Translations under genes and position numbers: made by a program
DNA from: Bacteroidota bacterium
Lineage (GTDB): Bacteria > Bacteroidota > Bacteroidia > UKL13-3
Direction of reading: 5' to 3'
Assembly: GCA_947477885.1 (NCBI GenBank)
Contig: CANJUD010000008.1
Location: 85,165-149,164 of the forward strand
DNA length: 64,000 nucleotides
Shown here: one piece after another, positions 9,374 to 17,331 of the stretch
Layout of the letters: each line of letters begins with the position of its first letter
Position numbering within the stretch: position 1 is the stretch's first letter
The notes under the pieces: model-generated
Databases searched by the model: none
What the model was told of the DNA's origin: nothing
The model's input: the letters and a program-made list of their open reading frames with translations, nothing else

Positions 9374-9504
9374 TGCAGGGCGTGGTAGCAAACAGGACTA
9401 CCACAGCAAAAATATAAACCTGCTGCATTGCACTGGAAATGGGTGCAATTACAAGGTAAAAAAAACAAGAGATTGATTGATTGATTTGAACATATTTTTT
9501 CATG

Positions 9505-9548
9505 GTTAGCCAAAAGACCACCTAATTTGGGTGGTTTTTTTGGCTAAC
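9505..9548 (+). terminator. Intrinsic terminator
   Basis: Nested inverted repeat: outer arms GTTAGCC (9505-9511) and GGCTAAC (9542-9548), inner arms ACCACC (9517-9522) and GGTGGT (9530-9535), with a run of seven T after the inner stem. It lies 130 bases after the 8702-9373 gene. The rest of 9374-9772 shows no coding sequence; it holds the small hairpin at 9382-9404 and an inverted pair GCCTGATG/CATCAGGC at 9648-9704. Confidence 0.75.
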
Positions 9549-9772
9549 TCATGTTCCGTGTTTATTTCAAAAGCATGAGGACTTTCATGTCTTTTTGATA
9601 TCTACAAGTAGCACTCACACCATGCCGTCCAGCTATATTGGAGAACCGCCTGATGGACCTTAATTAAAAAAGGGACAATACTTATGATAAACATCACATC
9701 AGGCAGGTGACCAGTATCAATTTTATAATATCATATTATAGTGAATTTTGTAGTGTTAAAAAAAACATAAAC

Positions 9773-10006
9773 ATGAAAAAGCTAATTAAAATTATTATCA
9801 GTAGTGTAGGTGTTGCACTATTTATTTTGAATCCCTATCATATAAATAAAAAAACCGATGACCTGCAAAATACTGCTGCAAAGAATATCGGCAACTCGCA
9901 CTGTATAAAAAACAGCAAACTGGGAACAATTCATTCTGCTGAATTTATTGCACTAAACAACCACAGCAGACCTAAAAAGAAAAGACCAAACTATTTGTAT
10001 TGCTAA
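9773..10006 (+). CDS. Small secreted or membrane-anchored peptide
   Basis: A 77-aa product starting at ATG 9773. Longer in-frame starts exist upstream, but this ATG opens directly into a basic n-region and hydrophobic helix (MKKLIKIIISSVGVALFILN) and is preceded by an A-rich leader. The mature part is short and ends in a strongly basic tail (RPKKKRPNYLYC) with a terminal cysteine. No family is recognised. It lies 36 bases before the histidine kinase gene at 10043, so the two may share a transcript. It could be a signal-like peptide or simply a small envelope protein. Confidence 0.55.
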   Translation: MKKLIKIIISSVGVALFILNPYHINKKTDDLQNTAAKNIGNSHCIKNSKLGTIHSAEFIALNNHSRPKKKRPNYLYC

Positions 10007-10042
10007 ATTATTAAACCAAGAACTCTTAAATTTAAACACACA

Positions 10043-11665
10043 ATGAACAGTTTATATCATATCAGCTTATGGGAAATAATCCTTATGTCAACTTTGTCCT
10101 TACTGGGCATTATAGGGATCTTTCTATATACTCGTTTACACTTATCTAAGAATGGCAACTCCATTAGATTTAAATCATTAAACGCTAATATCAGCGAACT
10201 AAAAAAAGCTGAATCTTTATTTCGCTCTCTTATCGAGAACAATTATGATGCTATAATATTGAGCGATATAAACGGTTTCCCTATATATCAAAATCCATCC
10301 GTGGGGAAAATGTTGGGTTGGACATCTGAAGAAAGAAAAATGCAAAATAGTGCGGAAATTATTCATCCGGATGAGATTGAACTCGTAAAAACTAAAATGA
10401 AAGAGGCCCTAGAAAACCCAGGAAACGCAATATATAGTGCTTACAGAATAAGACATAAAAAGGGACATTATATCTATGTTGAAGGTTCTATCACCAATAT
10501 GCTGAATGATGGTAATATCAATGCTTTGGTTTCGAATTTCCGTGATGTAACCAAGCACCGAGAAAATGAAGAACAAATAGAATTCGACAGAAATAATCTC
10601 TCTTCTTTAATTAACAATACAAACGATTTGATGTGGAGCGTTGATAAAGACTTAAAATTGATTACTTCTAATAATGCATTCGATAAAACAATGGCACAAC
10701 AATCTGGAAATGCTATTGTAAAAGGAGGAGATATTTTGGCAGAAGGATTTAGTAAAGAACAATCAAATCGCTTTAAAATATTTTATGAACGGGCACTTTC
10801 AGGAGAAGCTTTTACAGAAATAGAATATGTAGATTTCCCGGAAGAATTTTGGTCTGAAATCTCATTTTATCCCGTTCGTAAAGATGAAAGTGTAGTGGGC
10901 ACAGCATGCTTTTCACGCAACGTTACCGAACTAAAAAAATCCGTAAAAGAAACACTTGACATGGTGGAGATATTGCAAAACAAAAACAAGGACCTGCATC
11001 AATTTTCCAATATAGTTTCGCACAATCTTCGATCGCCGATTGCCAAAATTCAGGGACTGGCATCACTATTCAAAACAGATCCCCACCAACAGATAAAAGG
11101 TAAAAGTATATTAGAATGTGTGGAAGACGAAGTAAATAATTTAGATAACGTCGTAAAAGATATGTATGCCATTATATCAGTTCGCGATCAAGTAGAAAAA
11201 CAAAAGGCTTATATATGTTTTCAAACTGAATTGCAATTTATAAAGCAAGTATTGGAAAATCAAATTATAGAGAGCAAAGCCAATATTACCGCTGATTTCG
11301 AAAAAACTGAAGGTATAGTTTCCATAAAAAGTTATATATATAGCATCATGCTAAATTTACTATCGAATGCAATAAAATATCGTCAGCCAGACATCCCTTT
11401 ATCCATACATATTTCATGCACAGAAGATGATAAAAATATTTACCTAACCGTACAAGACAATGGCAGCGGTATAGACCTACAAAAAAACAAAGACAAAATA
11501 TTTGGATTGTATAAAAGATTTCACGGAAACAATATTGAGGGCAGAGGAATTGGACTTAACCTAGTGAAAGCCCAAGCTGAATCGCTAGGTGGAAGGATTG
11601 AAGTAGAGAGTGCAGTAAACCAAGGTACTACTTTTAAAGTGTGCCTCCCTAAAAACAATATATAA
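10043..11665 (+). CDS. PAS-domain sensor histidine kinase
   Basis: A 540-aa membrane-anchored kinase. One transmembrane helix spans about residues 10-30. PAS 1 (about 55-175) opens with FRSLIENNYDAIILSDINGF; PAS 2 (about 185-300) with NNTNDLMWSVDKDLKLITSN. The H-box is VSHNLRSPIAKIQ near residue 330. The ATPase domain has SNAIKYRQ (N-box), DNGSGIDL (G1) and GRGIGLNLVKA (G2). It is a close paralogue of the kinase at 35733-38012 over its second PAS and whole transmitter. Its own response regulator, starting one base after the stop, is decayed, so the present phosphate acceptor is unclear. Confidence 0.93.
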   Translation: MNSLYHISLWEIILMSTLSLLGIIGIFLYTRLHLSKNGNSIRFKSLNANISELKKAESLFRSLIENNYDAIILSDINGFPIYQNPSVGKMLGWTSEERKMQNSAEIIHPDEIELVKTKMKEALENPGNAIYSAYRIRHKKGHYIYVEGSITNMLNDGNINALVSNFRDVTKHRENEEQIEFDRNNLSSLINNTNDLMWSVDKDLKLITSNNAFDKTMAQQSGNAIVKGGDILAEGFSKEQSNRFKIFYERALSGEAFTEIEYVDFPEEFWSEISFYPVRKDESVVGTACFSRNVTELKKSVKETLDMVEILQNKNKDLHQFSNIVSHNLRSPIAKIQGLASLFKTDPHQQIKGKSILECVEDEVNNLDNVVKDMYAIISVRDQVEKQKAYICFQTELQFIKQVLENQIIESKANITADFEKTEGIVSIKSYIYSIMLNLLSNAIKYRQPDIPLSIHISCTEDDKNIYLTVQDNGSGIDLQKNKDKIFGLYKRFHGNNIEGRGIGLNLVKAQAESLGGRIEVESAVNQGTTFKVCLPKNNI

Positions 11666-11666
11666 T

Positions 11667-12083
11667 ATGCAATTTATTAACAGCGATTTTCTAATTGACG
11701 ATGAGCCTATATTCAATCTTATTAATCACTAAACAATATATGTTACAAAGTTCACCAAAAATGCTTATTGCTCTAGTGATGCTACCATAGCAATAAATGA
11801 ATTGATATTCATATTAGATAACAACCCAACAAGTTCCCCACTGTTATATTTTCAGACAGCAATATGCCCATGATGGATGGGTGGAATTTTCTGAACAAAC
11901 TCAGTAAATTTAAACGTTTTTATTGCGTACCACTTTAAAGTATAGATACTTACTTCATCTATCGACCCAGTAGATGTTATCAAAGCTATTAATTATTGCA
12001 TGGTAAAAGATTTTATATCAAAACCATTGCCTGTCGAAAAACTTGCAACGCTAAAGTATAAATTGCTTTGGGTGTGGAGGTAG
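11667..12083 (+). pseudogene. Decayed single-domain response regulator
   Basis: Starting one base after the kinase stop, the reading frame MQFINSDFLIDDEPIFNLIN matches the intact regulator at 35339-35749 (MQSINSVFLIDDEPMFNLIN). It then hits TAA at 11730. Past it, similarity continues as VTKFTKNAYCSSDATIAIN. It shifts frame before SDSNMPMMDGW (intact copy LDINMPGMDGW) and shifts again. It then contains a TAG where the intact copy has tyrosine (KV-stop-ILTSSIDPVD) and ends with FISKPLPVEKLATL. At least two nonsense codons and two frameshifts are visible. The phosphoacceptor aspartate position is still recognisable. Confidence 0.88.
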
Positions 12084-12807
12084 TATATGGGAGAAAGATA
12101 AAAGATTAAAGACAAGAGCTAGCTAGTATCAAGTATTCGTCCTTTTTTCGTGTGCTTATAAATCAATCCCAATACCGGCCGTAAAATTAGTGCTGCTGAA
12201 ATCATTGCTTTTGCAAAAACTGAATTGCACCTCAATTATATCTTCTAGTGTTTGCTAGTAACTTATTAATCGAATGAGGTGCTCGCAAACTTTAAAAAGG
12301 CAGATCGATAAAAAACCAAACTGTCTAATACGCATAAAGGCCGACACTTTCGTCAGCCCTTATACGCTATGAAAACAAACTTAAACCTTTGCCCAAGAAA
12401 AAATCTAGGACAAGGCAAAGTTAAAAATAATTTTAGAATGTACAAGGTCCTGCTATCTTTTTTTAGCAATTTTAGTACAAAGCTTTAATTTACAATTAAA
12501 TAAATTTTAATAATCCGAACACTTTTCTTTCCTGTTTCACTCCCTTGTAGAATATATGCAATCAATGTCTAGTTTAAAATAGTCCTAAGATTATTTTAAA
12601 CTTAGTAATTTAATGTCTCCCCAGTAGGTGTTATGCCATTTGAAAAAAAATATTGATGCGCCTACAAATATCGTCATTTGAAATAAGCACATATTAAATA
12701 TGACAATAATTATGGTAATGAAATGCACCCAATCACTTTCCATTTTTAGTTTGCGTGTATAAAAATAAAGTGAAATAATGTCGCTTGCCAAAAACGTAAC
12801 CTATAAG
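12084..12807. other. 724-base stretch without a convincing gene
   Basis: The left end (12093-12136) carries two of the dispersed word repeats, AAAGATTAAAGAC and AGCTAGTATCAAGTA. At about 12336-12370 an imperfect hairpin pairs GCATAAAGGCCGAC with GTCAGCCCTTATACG. The rest is AT-rich. The only open frame, 12591-12791 on the minus strand, encodes a short hydrophobic peptide that I do not count as a gene. No known RNA is recognised. Confidence 0.5.
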
Positions 12808-14082
12808 TTACACCAATTCAAACACTGTAATCTCAGGCAAAATCCCTACCCTGCCCGGGAAACCGATAAAGCCAAATCCACGGTTCACATATATTTTTTG
12901 TTTGCCCTCTTCGTACATGCCTGCCCACTGTTTGTAGGCATGTTGCACGGGACTATATTTAAACCAACTGGTTTCAATGCCAAACTGGCCACCGTGCGTA
13001 TGGCCTGCAAACATAATATCTACATCAGGGGCTTCAGGTTTCACTTTTGCTTCCCAATGTGAAGGGTCGTGACTCAATAAAAGTTTTACTGGAACATCGG
13101 GAATATTTTTGGTGGCAATTTGCAAATCGCCTTTTTTGGGGAAGCGGTCTTTGTCGCCCCAGTTTTCTACTCCTATCAATCCAATTCTTTGTCCGCCAAG
13201 GTTTATAGTTAAATGTTCATTACGCATTAATTGCCACCCCATATCCTTATGAACTTTATATAAGTTGAGCATGTTTTGTTCTTTCTCAGGATCATCGGGG
13301 GCATAATAATAATCTCCGTAATCATGATTACCCAATATGCTGAATACGCCCATCGGTGCTTTTATTTTACTTAATATATCCATCCAAGGGTATGCCTCGT
13401 CGGCTTTAAAGTTCACCAAATCGCCAGTAAAGAAAATCATATCTGCTTTTTGGGCATTAATCAAATCCACACCTGCTTTCACCGCATCCCTGTCTGACCA
13501 GCTTCCACTATGTATATCGCTAAGCTGTAATATTTTTAGTCCTCTAAACGAGGAAGGTAGATTGTTTAGTTTCAGTGGAACAGGGATTACTTGATAGTTA
13601 TATGCATTTTTTGTAATACCTCGTGTCATTAATATTAGAGGTGCAATACCTGCAATAAGCCCGGTAGTGGTAATAAATTTCCCACGTGATATTTTATTTG
13701 AGGTATTTTCTTCAGGCAATATTTGGGTGTCAACCTGAACTGTTGTTTTCTTTTTTCTGAAAAATGAAATCATAAAAGTAAAGAACCGCCTGATATCATC
13801 TATCAATAAAAATATACAAACGAATAATTTAGAAAAATACAAACTCATGAACGTGCCAAAAATGGCGTTACGGTATTGTATATCAAGTTTGGGATTAAAT
13901 ATTACAATGCTAGCAAGTATGATATACAATAAGGTAATGCCCCAGAAAATATATTTAATTGTTTCCTGTTTTTTATCACTCAATTTTCTGCATGAGAAAC
14001 GAATGGCCTGCCACACATATAAATCGAGTATGATAATGACGGTGAGAATGACGGATAGAGTTGTAAGATGGAATGCGTGCAT
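12808..14082 (-). CDS. Membrane-anchored metallophosphoesterase
   Basis: A 424-aa protein. The first 155 residues hold about four hydrophobic segments (6-25, 44-62, 74-95, 135-152). Residues 180-424 are a calcineurin-like phosphoesterase with all metal motifs: LQLSDIHSG (D189, H191), FFTGDLVN (D221), ILGNHDYGDYY (251-257), LLLSHDP and MFAGHTHGGQFG. The layout is that of YkuE/YaeI-type enzymes, some of which act on lipid-linked pyrophosphates. The true substrate is not visible. It sits alone on the minus strand, upstream of and divergent from mtgA. Confidence 0.9.
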   Translation of the reverse strand: MHAFHLTTLSVILTVIIILDLYVWQAIRFSCRKLSDKKQETIKYIFWGITLLYIILASIVIFNPKLDIQYRNAIFGTFMSLYFSKLFVCIFLLIDDIRRFFTFMISFFRKKKTTVQVDTQILPEENTSNKISRGKFITTTGLIAGIAPLILMTRGITKNAYNYQVIPVPLKLNNLPSSFRGLKILQLSDIHSGSWSDRDAVKAGVDLINAQKADMIFFTGDLVNFKADEAYPWMDILSKIKAPMGVFSILGNHDYGDYYYAPDDPEKEQNMLNLYKVHKDMGWQLMRNEHLTINLGGQRIGLIGVENWGDKDRFPKKGDLQIATKNIPDVPVKLLLSHDPSHWEAKVKPEAPDVDIMFAGHTHGGQFGIETSWFKYSPVQHAYKQWAGMYEEGKQKIYVNRGFGFIGFPGRVGILPEITVFELV

Positions 14083-14119
14083 TTTTTAGTATAAAGTATA
14101 AATTAGCAGGTATCAATTA

Positions 14120-14221
14120 TATGACCAATTCACTAGCAAATTGGGATTGTTAGTTGGCGAACGAATATCTAATTAGATTCGGTAGCAAGTACTTGATACT
14201 TGATACTAGCTACTCGATACT
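14120..14221 (+). repeat. Dispersed repeat, copy 1 (left of mtgA)
   Basis: Starts ATGACCAATTCACTAGCAAA and ends in the words TACTTGATACTTGATACTAG and CTACTCGATACT. A second, diverged copy in the same orientation lies right of mtgA at 15030-15117. The shared blocks, in order, are CCAATTCAC, AATTGG, a GTTGG-type block, GGTAGCAA, TACTTGATACTAGCTAC and GATACTG. No open frame runs through either copy. Confidence 0.7.
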
Positions 14222-14296
14222 GTTTTCACCAACCACTAATTTCTCTTATGTTTGCAACAAATTTGTGGGCAAATTGATTTATCCTTTTTTATAAAA

Positions 14297-15010
14297 ATGC
14301 TGAAACGAATAAAAAACATCCTGAAGAGTATTTGCTTGTTTGCATTTCAAACCAGTTTATTGGCAATTATTATTTATAGGGTATTGCCCATTCCCTGCAC
14401 GCCCCTAATGATACAAAGATACATTCAAAACAGCAACGGTGAACGAGAAAAAGGCACGAGTAAACAATGGAAGCCCTTGGCCGAAATGGGTCACGAAATT
14501 CCATTGAGTGCTCTAACGGGTGAGGATCCAAAATTCTTCAGTCATTTTGGTTTCGATTTCCAACAGATAAAACATGCTGCTGAAAACAATATAGAGGGCG
14601 GAAAAACCCAAGGTGCAAGCACCATTAGCCAGCAAACGGCTAAGAACTTATTTTTGTTGCCCATACGAAGTTATGCGCGCAAAGGTCTCGAAGTTTATTT
14701 TACTGCACTGATGGAACTGATATGGAGCAAACAAAGAATACTAGAAGTATATCTCAATATTATAGAAACTGGTCCGGCTATTTTCGGAATGGAAGCAGCG
14801 GCTAAACATTATTATAATAAAACCTGTAAAGTATTAACCGTAGCTCAGTCAGCAAGGTTGGTGGCGGTATTACCCAATCCGCTACGTTGGCATCCCACCA
14901 ATTTGGGATATGACTATTGGGATAAATGTAATAAGCCGAATTTGGTTTTGAACAACCATTATAAGGCAATTGTTTATCAAAGGCGATTTGTGGAGTATAG
15001 TATCAAGTAG
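14297..15010 (+). CDS. mtgA: Monofunctional peptidoglycan transglycosylase MtgA
   Basis: Polymerises lipid II into glycan strands at the outer face of the inner membrane. The 237-aa protein starts at ATG 14297, chosen because MLKRIKNILKSICLFAFQ gives the expected single N-terminal anchor; a longer frame from 14252 adds 15 unlikely residues. GT51 motifs are complete: EDPKFFSHFGFD with the catalytic glutamate, GASTISQQTAKNLFLLP, and SKQRILEVYLNIIETGP. There is no transpeptidase domain, as expected for MtgA. It is bracketed by two related intergenic repeats. Confidence 0.94.
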   Translation: MLKRIKNILKSICLFAFQTSLLAIIIYRVLPIPCTPLMIQRYIQNSNGEREKGTSKQWKPLAEMGHEIPLSALTGEDPKFFSHFGFDFQQIKHAAENNIEGGKTQGASTISQQTAKNLFLLPIRSYARKGLEVYFTALMELIWSKQRILEVYLNIIETGPAIFGMEAAAKHYYNKTCKVLTVAQSARLVAVLPNPLRWHPTNLGYDYWDKCNKPNLVLNNHYKAIVYQRRFVEYSIK

Positions 15011-15029
15011 CTAGTATCAAGTATCAGTT

Positions 15030-15117
15030 ACGTATCCAATTCACAAGCGAATTGGAAGTGTTGGTTTGCGAAAGCTGGTAGCAAATACTTGATACTAGCT
15101 ACCAGATACTGGCTACC
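15030..15117 (+). repeat. Dispersed repeat, copy 2 (right of mtgA)
   Basis: Begins CGTATCCAATTCACAAGCGA and ends TACTTGATACTAGCTACCAG followed by ATACTGGCTACC, in the same orientation as the copy at 14120-14221. Directly before it, 15001-15029 holds the reverse-complement word AGTAGCTAGTATCAAGTATC. The word family therefore appears both ways here, next to the mtgA stop and the convergent end of mnmD. Confidence 0.7.
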
Positions 15118-15773
15118 ATTTTCTCTCCTCTAGTTATATGCCTCTTCCCCTTAGGCCCTGGCAATCTCTCAACCACAAAACCAATACTTTGCAAACAGCG
15201 ACGAAAGCTACCGCGGGCTGAGAATGTAGTGAGCACACCATTGGGCAACAGCGAACCATATATCTTTTGAAGTATCATAGGTTCCCACATTTCAGGTTGG
15301 TGGTCTGGACCAAAAGCATCCATAAAAAATAAATGATAATGATTCTTCAAAATATTATAGTTGCAAAAATCGCCCTCATGTTTCAGCAAAGTGAAATACG
15401 GAGTTAATTGAACTTCTTGTTCCCACTGGGTCGTATGCAAGCTTTTATATAATTGTATATCGGGAATCTTGAAATCGAGGTTTTGTATTATAGTATTTGA
15501 CACCGGAAATAATTCAATAGCATGGTAAATTATTTGTATATTGTTCTGTTCGGCAAATTCAGCCGCTAAGTAAGCGTTGAGCCCTGTACCAAAGCCTAGT
15601 TCAAATATATGAATATTTGATGCTTGATGTTGTGATATATAATATTTTAGATTATGCTCAATAAATATATAATCACTCTCAGCTACCGAGCCATTCAATG
15701 AATGATAGTGACTTGCAAACTCCTCACTATATAATGTGGGGTTACCATCGGCGGTTAGGGCAATTTGAAACAT
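15099..15773 (-). CDS. mnmD: tRNA U34 methyltransferase MnmD (DUF752)
   Basis: SAM-dependent enzyme that methylates the 5-aminomethyl group at the wobble uridine of tRNA to give mnm5(s2)U; it corresponds to the N-terminal half of E. coli MnmC. The 224-aa protein has the SAM loop IFELGFGTGLNAY, and the signature DAFGPDHQPEMWEP. The C-terminal block TFSARGSFRRCLQSIGF followed by LPGPKGKRHITRGE is diagnostic of the DUF752 family. No FAD-dependent MnmC partner domain is attached, as usual outside Proteobacteria. Its last codons overlap the end of the repeat copy at 15030-15117. Confidence 0.92.
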   Translation of the reverse strand: MFQIALTADGNPTLYSEEFASHYHSLNGSVAESDYIFIEHNLKYYISQHQASNIHIFELGFGTGLNAYLAAEFAEQNNIQIIYHAIELFPVSNTIIQNLDFKIPDIQLYKSLHTTQWEQEVQLTPYFTLLKHEGDFCNYNILKNHYHLFFMDAFGPDHQPEMWEPMILQKIYGSLLPNGVLTTFSARGSFRRCLQSIGFVVERLPGPKGKRHITRGEKMVASIW

Positions 15774-15833
15774 ATTGTTTTATAGCTCACAAATGTAATG
15801 CGAGATAAATTACATTTTATGTATATTTGCAGG

Positions 15834-16538
15834 ATGAAGAAGTTTTTATACAAAATTACATTTGCCCTGTTTATCCTATTTGTCGTAGCTTTGAATAATC
15901 CGATGAAAGCACAGCAAGAGCTGGGTCTTAAGGCTGGATTGGGAATGAGCAAACTAAGCGGAACTTTTGCTAAATATTCCGATTTCAAAAAATGGGAATA
16001 CCCAGCCCCGTCATTTCATGTTGGAGGATTCTATAATTACAACCTATCCAAAAATATAGGATTTGGTGCAGAATTATTATATACAAATTTGGGAGGCAAA
16101 CAGTCCTATCAAAAAAATACAAAAGATTCTATAGGCAATATGAGCATGCAGCAATATGTTGATTTCGACTATCATATGTCCTATCTCGCCATTCCTTTAT
16201 ATGTATATTATGATATAAAAAAAGTAAGAATAAACATGGGTATACAAAATGGATTTTTGTTACAAGAGGTTAATAAGCAAACTACTACTGCAATACAAAA
16301 TACAGACACCATTATCGTATTTGTAAATAATAAATTCCAAATGAATAAATACTCAGTGGGAATTAAAGTGGGAGCTATTTATAAGATAAATAATATTTTA
16401 TCAATCGAAGGAAATTATTGGTTTTATAAAACCCATGACGAATACCCATCAACCTGGAAAGTACAACAGGTAATATTTGGATTGCGATATAAAATTTATC
16501 CGAAAACGGCTTGTGCTACCTGCCCTGGAGGTTTTTAG
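15834..16538 (+). CDS. Outer-membrane beta-barrel protein (PorT-like)
   Basis: A 234-aa protein beginning at ATG 15834 (MKKFLYKITFALFILFVVAL), a signal peptide ending near AQQ. An in-frame ATG at 15798 would add a poor hydrophilic start. The mature part alternates short amphipathic strands: ELGLKAGLGMSKL, FHVGGFYNYNLSKNIGFGAE, YLAIPLYVYYD, VGIKVGAIYKI, and the final aromatic strand VIFGLRYKIYP, typical of the outer membrane beta-barrel family of Bacteroidota. TATATTTG at 15822-15829, a possible -7 element, lies immediately upstream. Specific function unknown. Confidence 0.85.
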   Translation: MKKFLYKITFALFILFVVALNNPMKAQQELGLKAGLGMSKLSGTFAKYSDFKKWEYPAPSFHVGGFYNYNLSKNIGFGAELLYTNLGGKQSYQKNTKDSIGNMSMQQYVDFDYHMSYLAIPLYVYYDIKKVRINMGIQNGFLLQEVNKQTTTAIQNTDTIIVFVNNKFQMNKYSVGIKVGAIYKINNILSIEGNYWFYKTHDEYPSTWKVQQVIFGLRYKIYPKTACATCPGGF

Positions 16539-16611
16539 TATCGCAATTAAATAACAGTTGATTTTGATTTAAAACTACCGTATTTTTCAATAGTATATTC
16601 GCAAGACTAAA

Positions 16612-17331
16612 ATGAAAAAAATATATAGATTCAAATTATTCTTGGTATATATTTCTATCATGTTTCCTGCATTGGTATTTTCTCAAAAACTAAGTAGAGA
16701 TTTACTGATACTCAAAAATGGGGATACACAAGCAGGGAGAGTTTTATCTAGTGATTCCGTGAACCTAACTTTAAAAAAATATGACCACAGTATCCAAAAG
16801 TTCCCGTGGGCAGAAATTGATTCGGTACGCGGGCTAACTTGCAAAACATTTTTCATTTCTGGTGGGCTAGGAATTAGTCATATTGATCAGTGGTCTACCT
16901 TACTATATAAAAATGTGAATAGTACTTCTCAATCTTTCAACTATAGATTTGGCACCTTGAAATGGGGGCATTGGTCACGTTATGCCGAATTGGTTTTTAT
17001 TGGTGCCAGCCCGTTTAAAACACAGAGATTGGGTGTAGGTGGCAGCTATTATATTCCTTTCGATTATAGTCAAAAAGTAAACTACTACACTGGTGCTGAT
17101 GCAAACTTGACAGTAGTTGCGAATAATAGTAATTATTTAAGTTTAGGTTTGCATTTCGGTTCTGAATATTTATATAAAAACAAACACAGATTGTTTGCTG
17201 AAATGGATTTCCAGCGGGCCATATTTAACATCAATCAAAATTATTCTTTCTGTTTTATGGCAGGTATTCGTTCAGGGAAAGAATTTGGTAAATATTATAA
17301 AAAATTAAACAGCACCCACAAATTGCCATGA
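16612..17331 (+). CDS. Secreted outer-membrane protein of unknown function
   Basis: A 239-aa protein with a signal peptide (MKKIYRFKLFLVYISIMFPA, cleaved near FSQ). Residues about 30-70 (ILKNGDTQAGRVLSSDSVNL, KKYDHSIQKFPWAEIDSV) resemble the small beta domain in which Bacteroidota proteins state a requirement to map NGD-x-x-x-G-x-V. The remainder is a series of short beta strands with aromatic ends, compatible with a barrel. The stop overlaps the CotH gene start by 4 bases, so the two are probably made together. No enzyme motif is visible. Confidence 0.8.
   Translation: MKKIYRFKLFLVYISIMFPALVFSQKLSRDLLILKNGDTQAGRVLSSDSVNLTLKKYDHSIQKFPWAEIDSVRGLTCKTFFISGGLGISHIDQWSTLLYKNVNSTSQSFNYRFGTLKWGHWSRYAELVFIGASPFKTQRLGVGGSYYIPFDYSQKVNYYTGADANLTVVANNSNYLSLGLHFGSEYLYKNKHRLFAEMDFQRAIFNINQNYSFCFMAGIRSGKEFGKYYKKLNSTHKLP

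Noticed and set aside
12591..12791. Minus-strand frame for a 66-residue hydrophobic peptide downstream of the metallophosphoesterase
   Set aside because: It starts at TTG, has no recognisable family and no promoter or start-site support; AT-rich DNA readily gives such hydrophobic frames.
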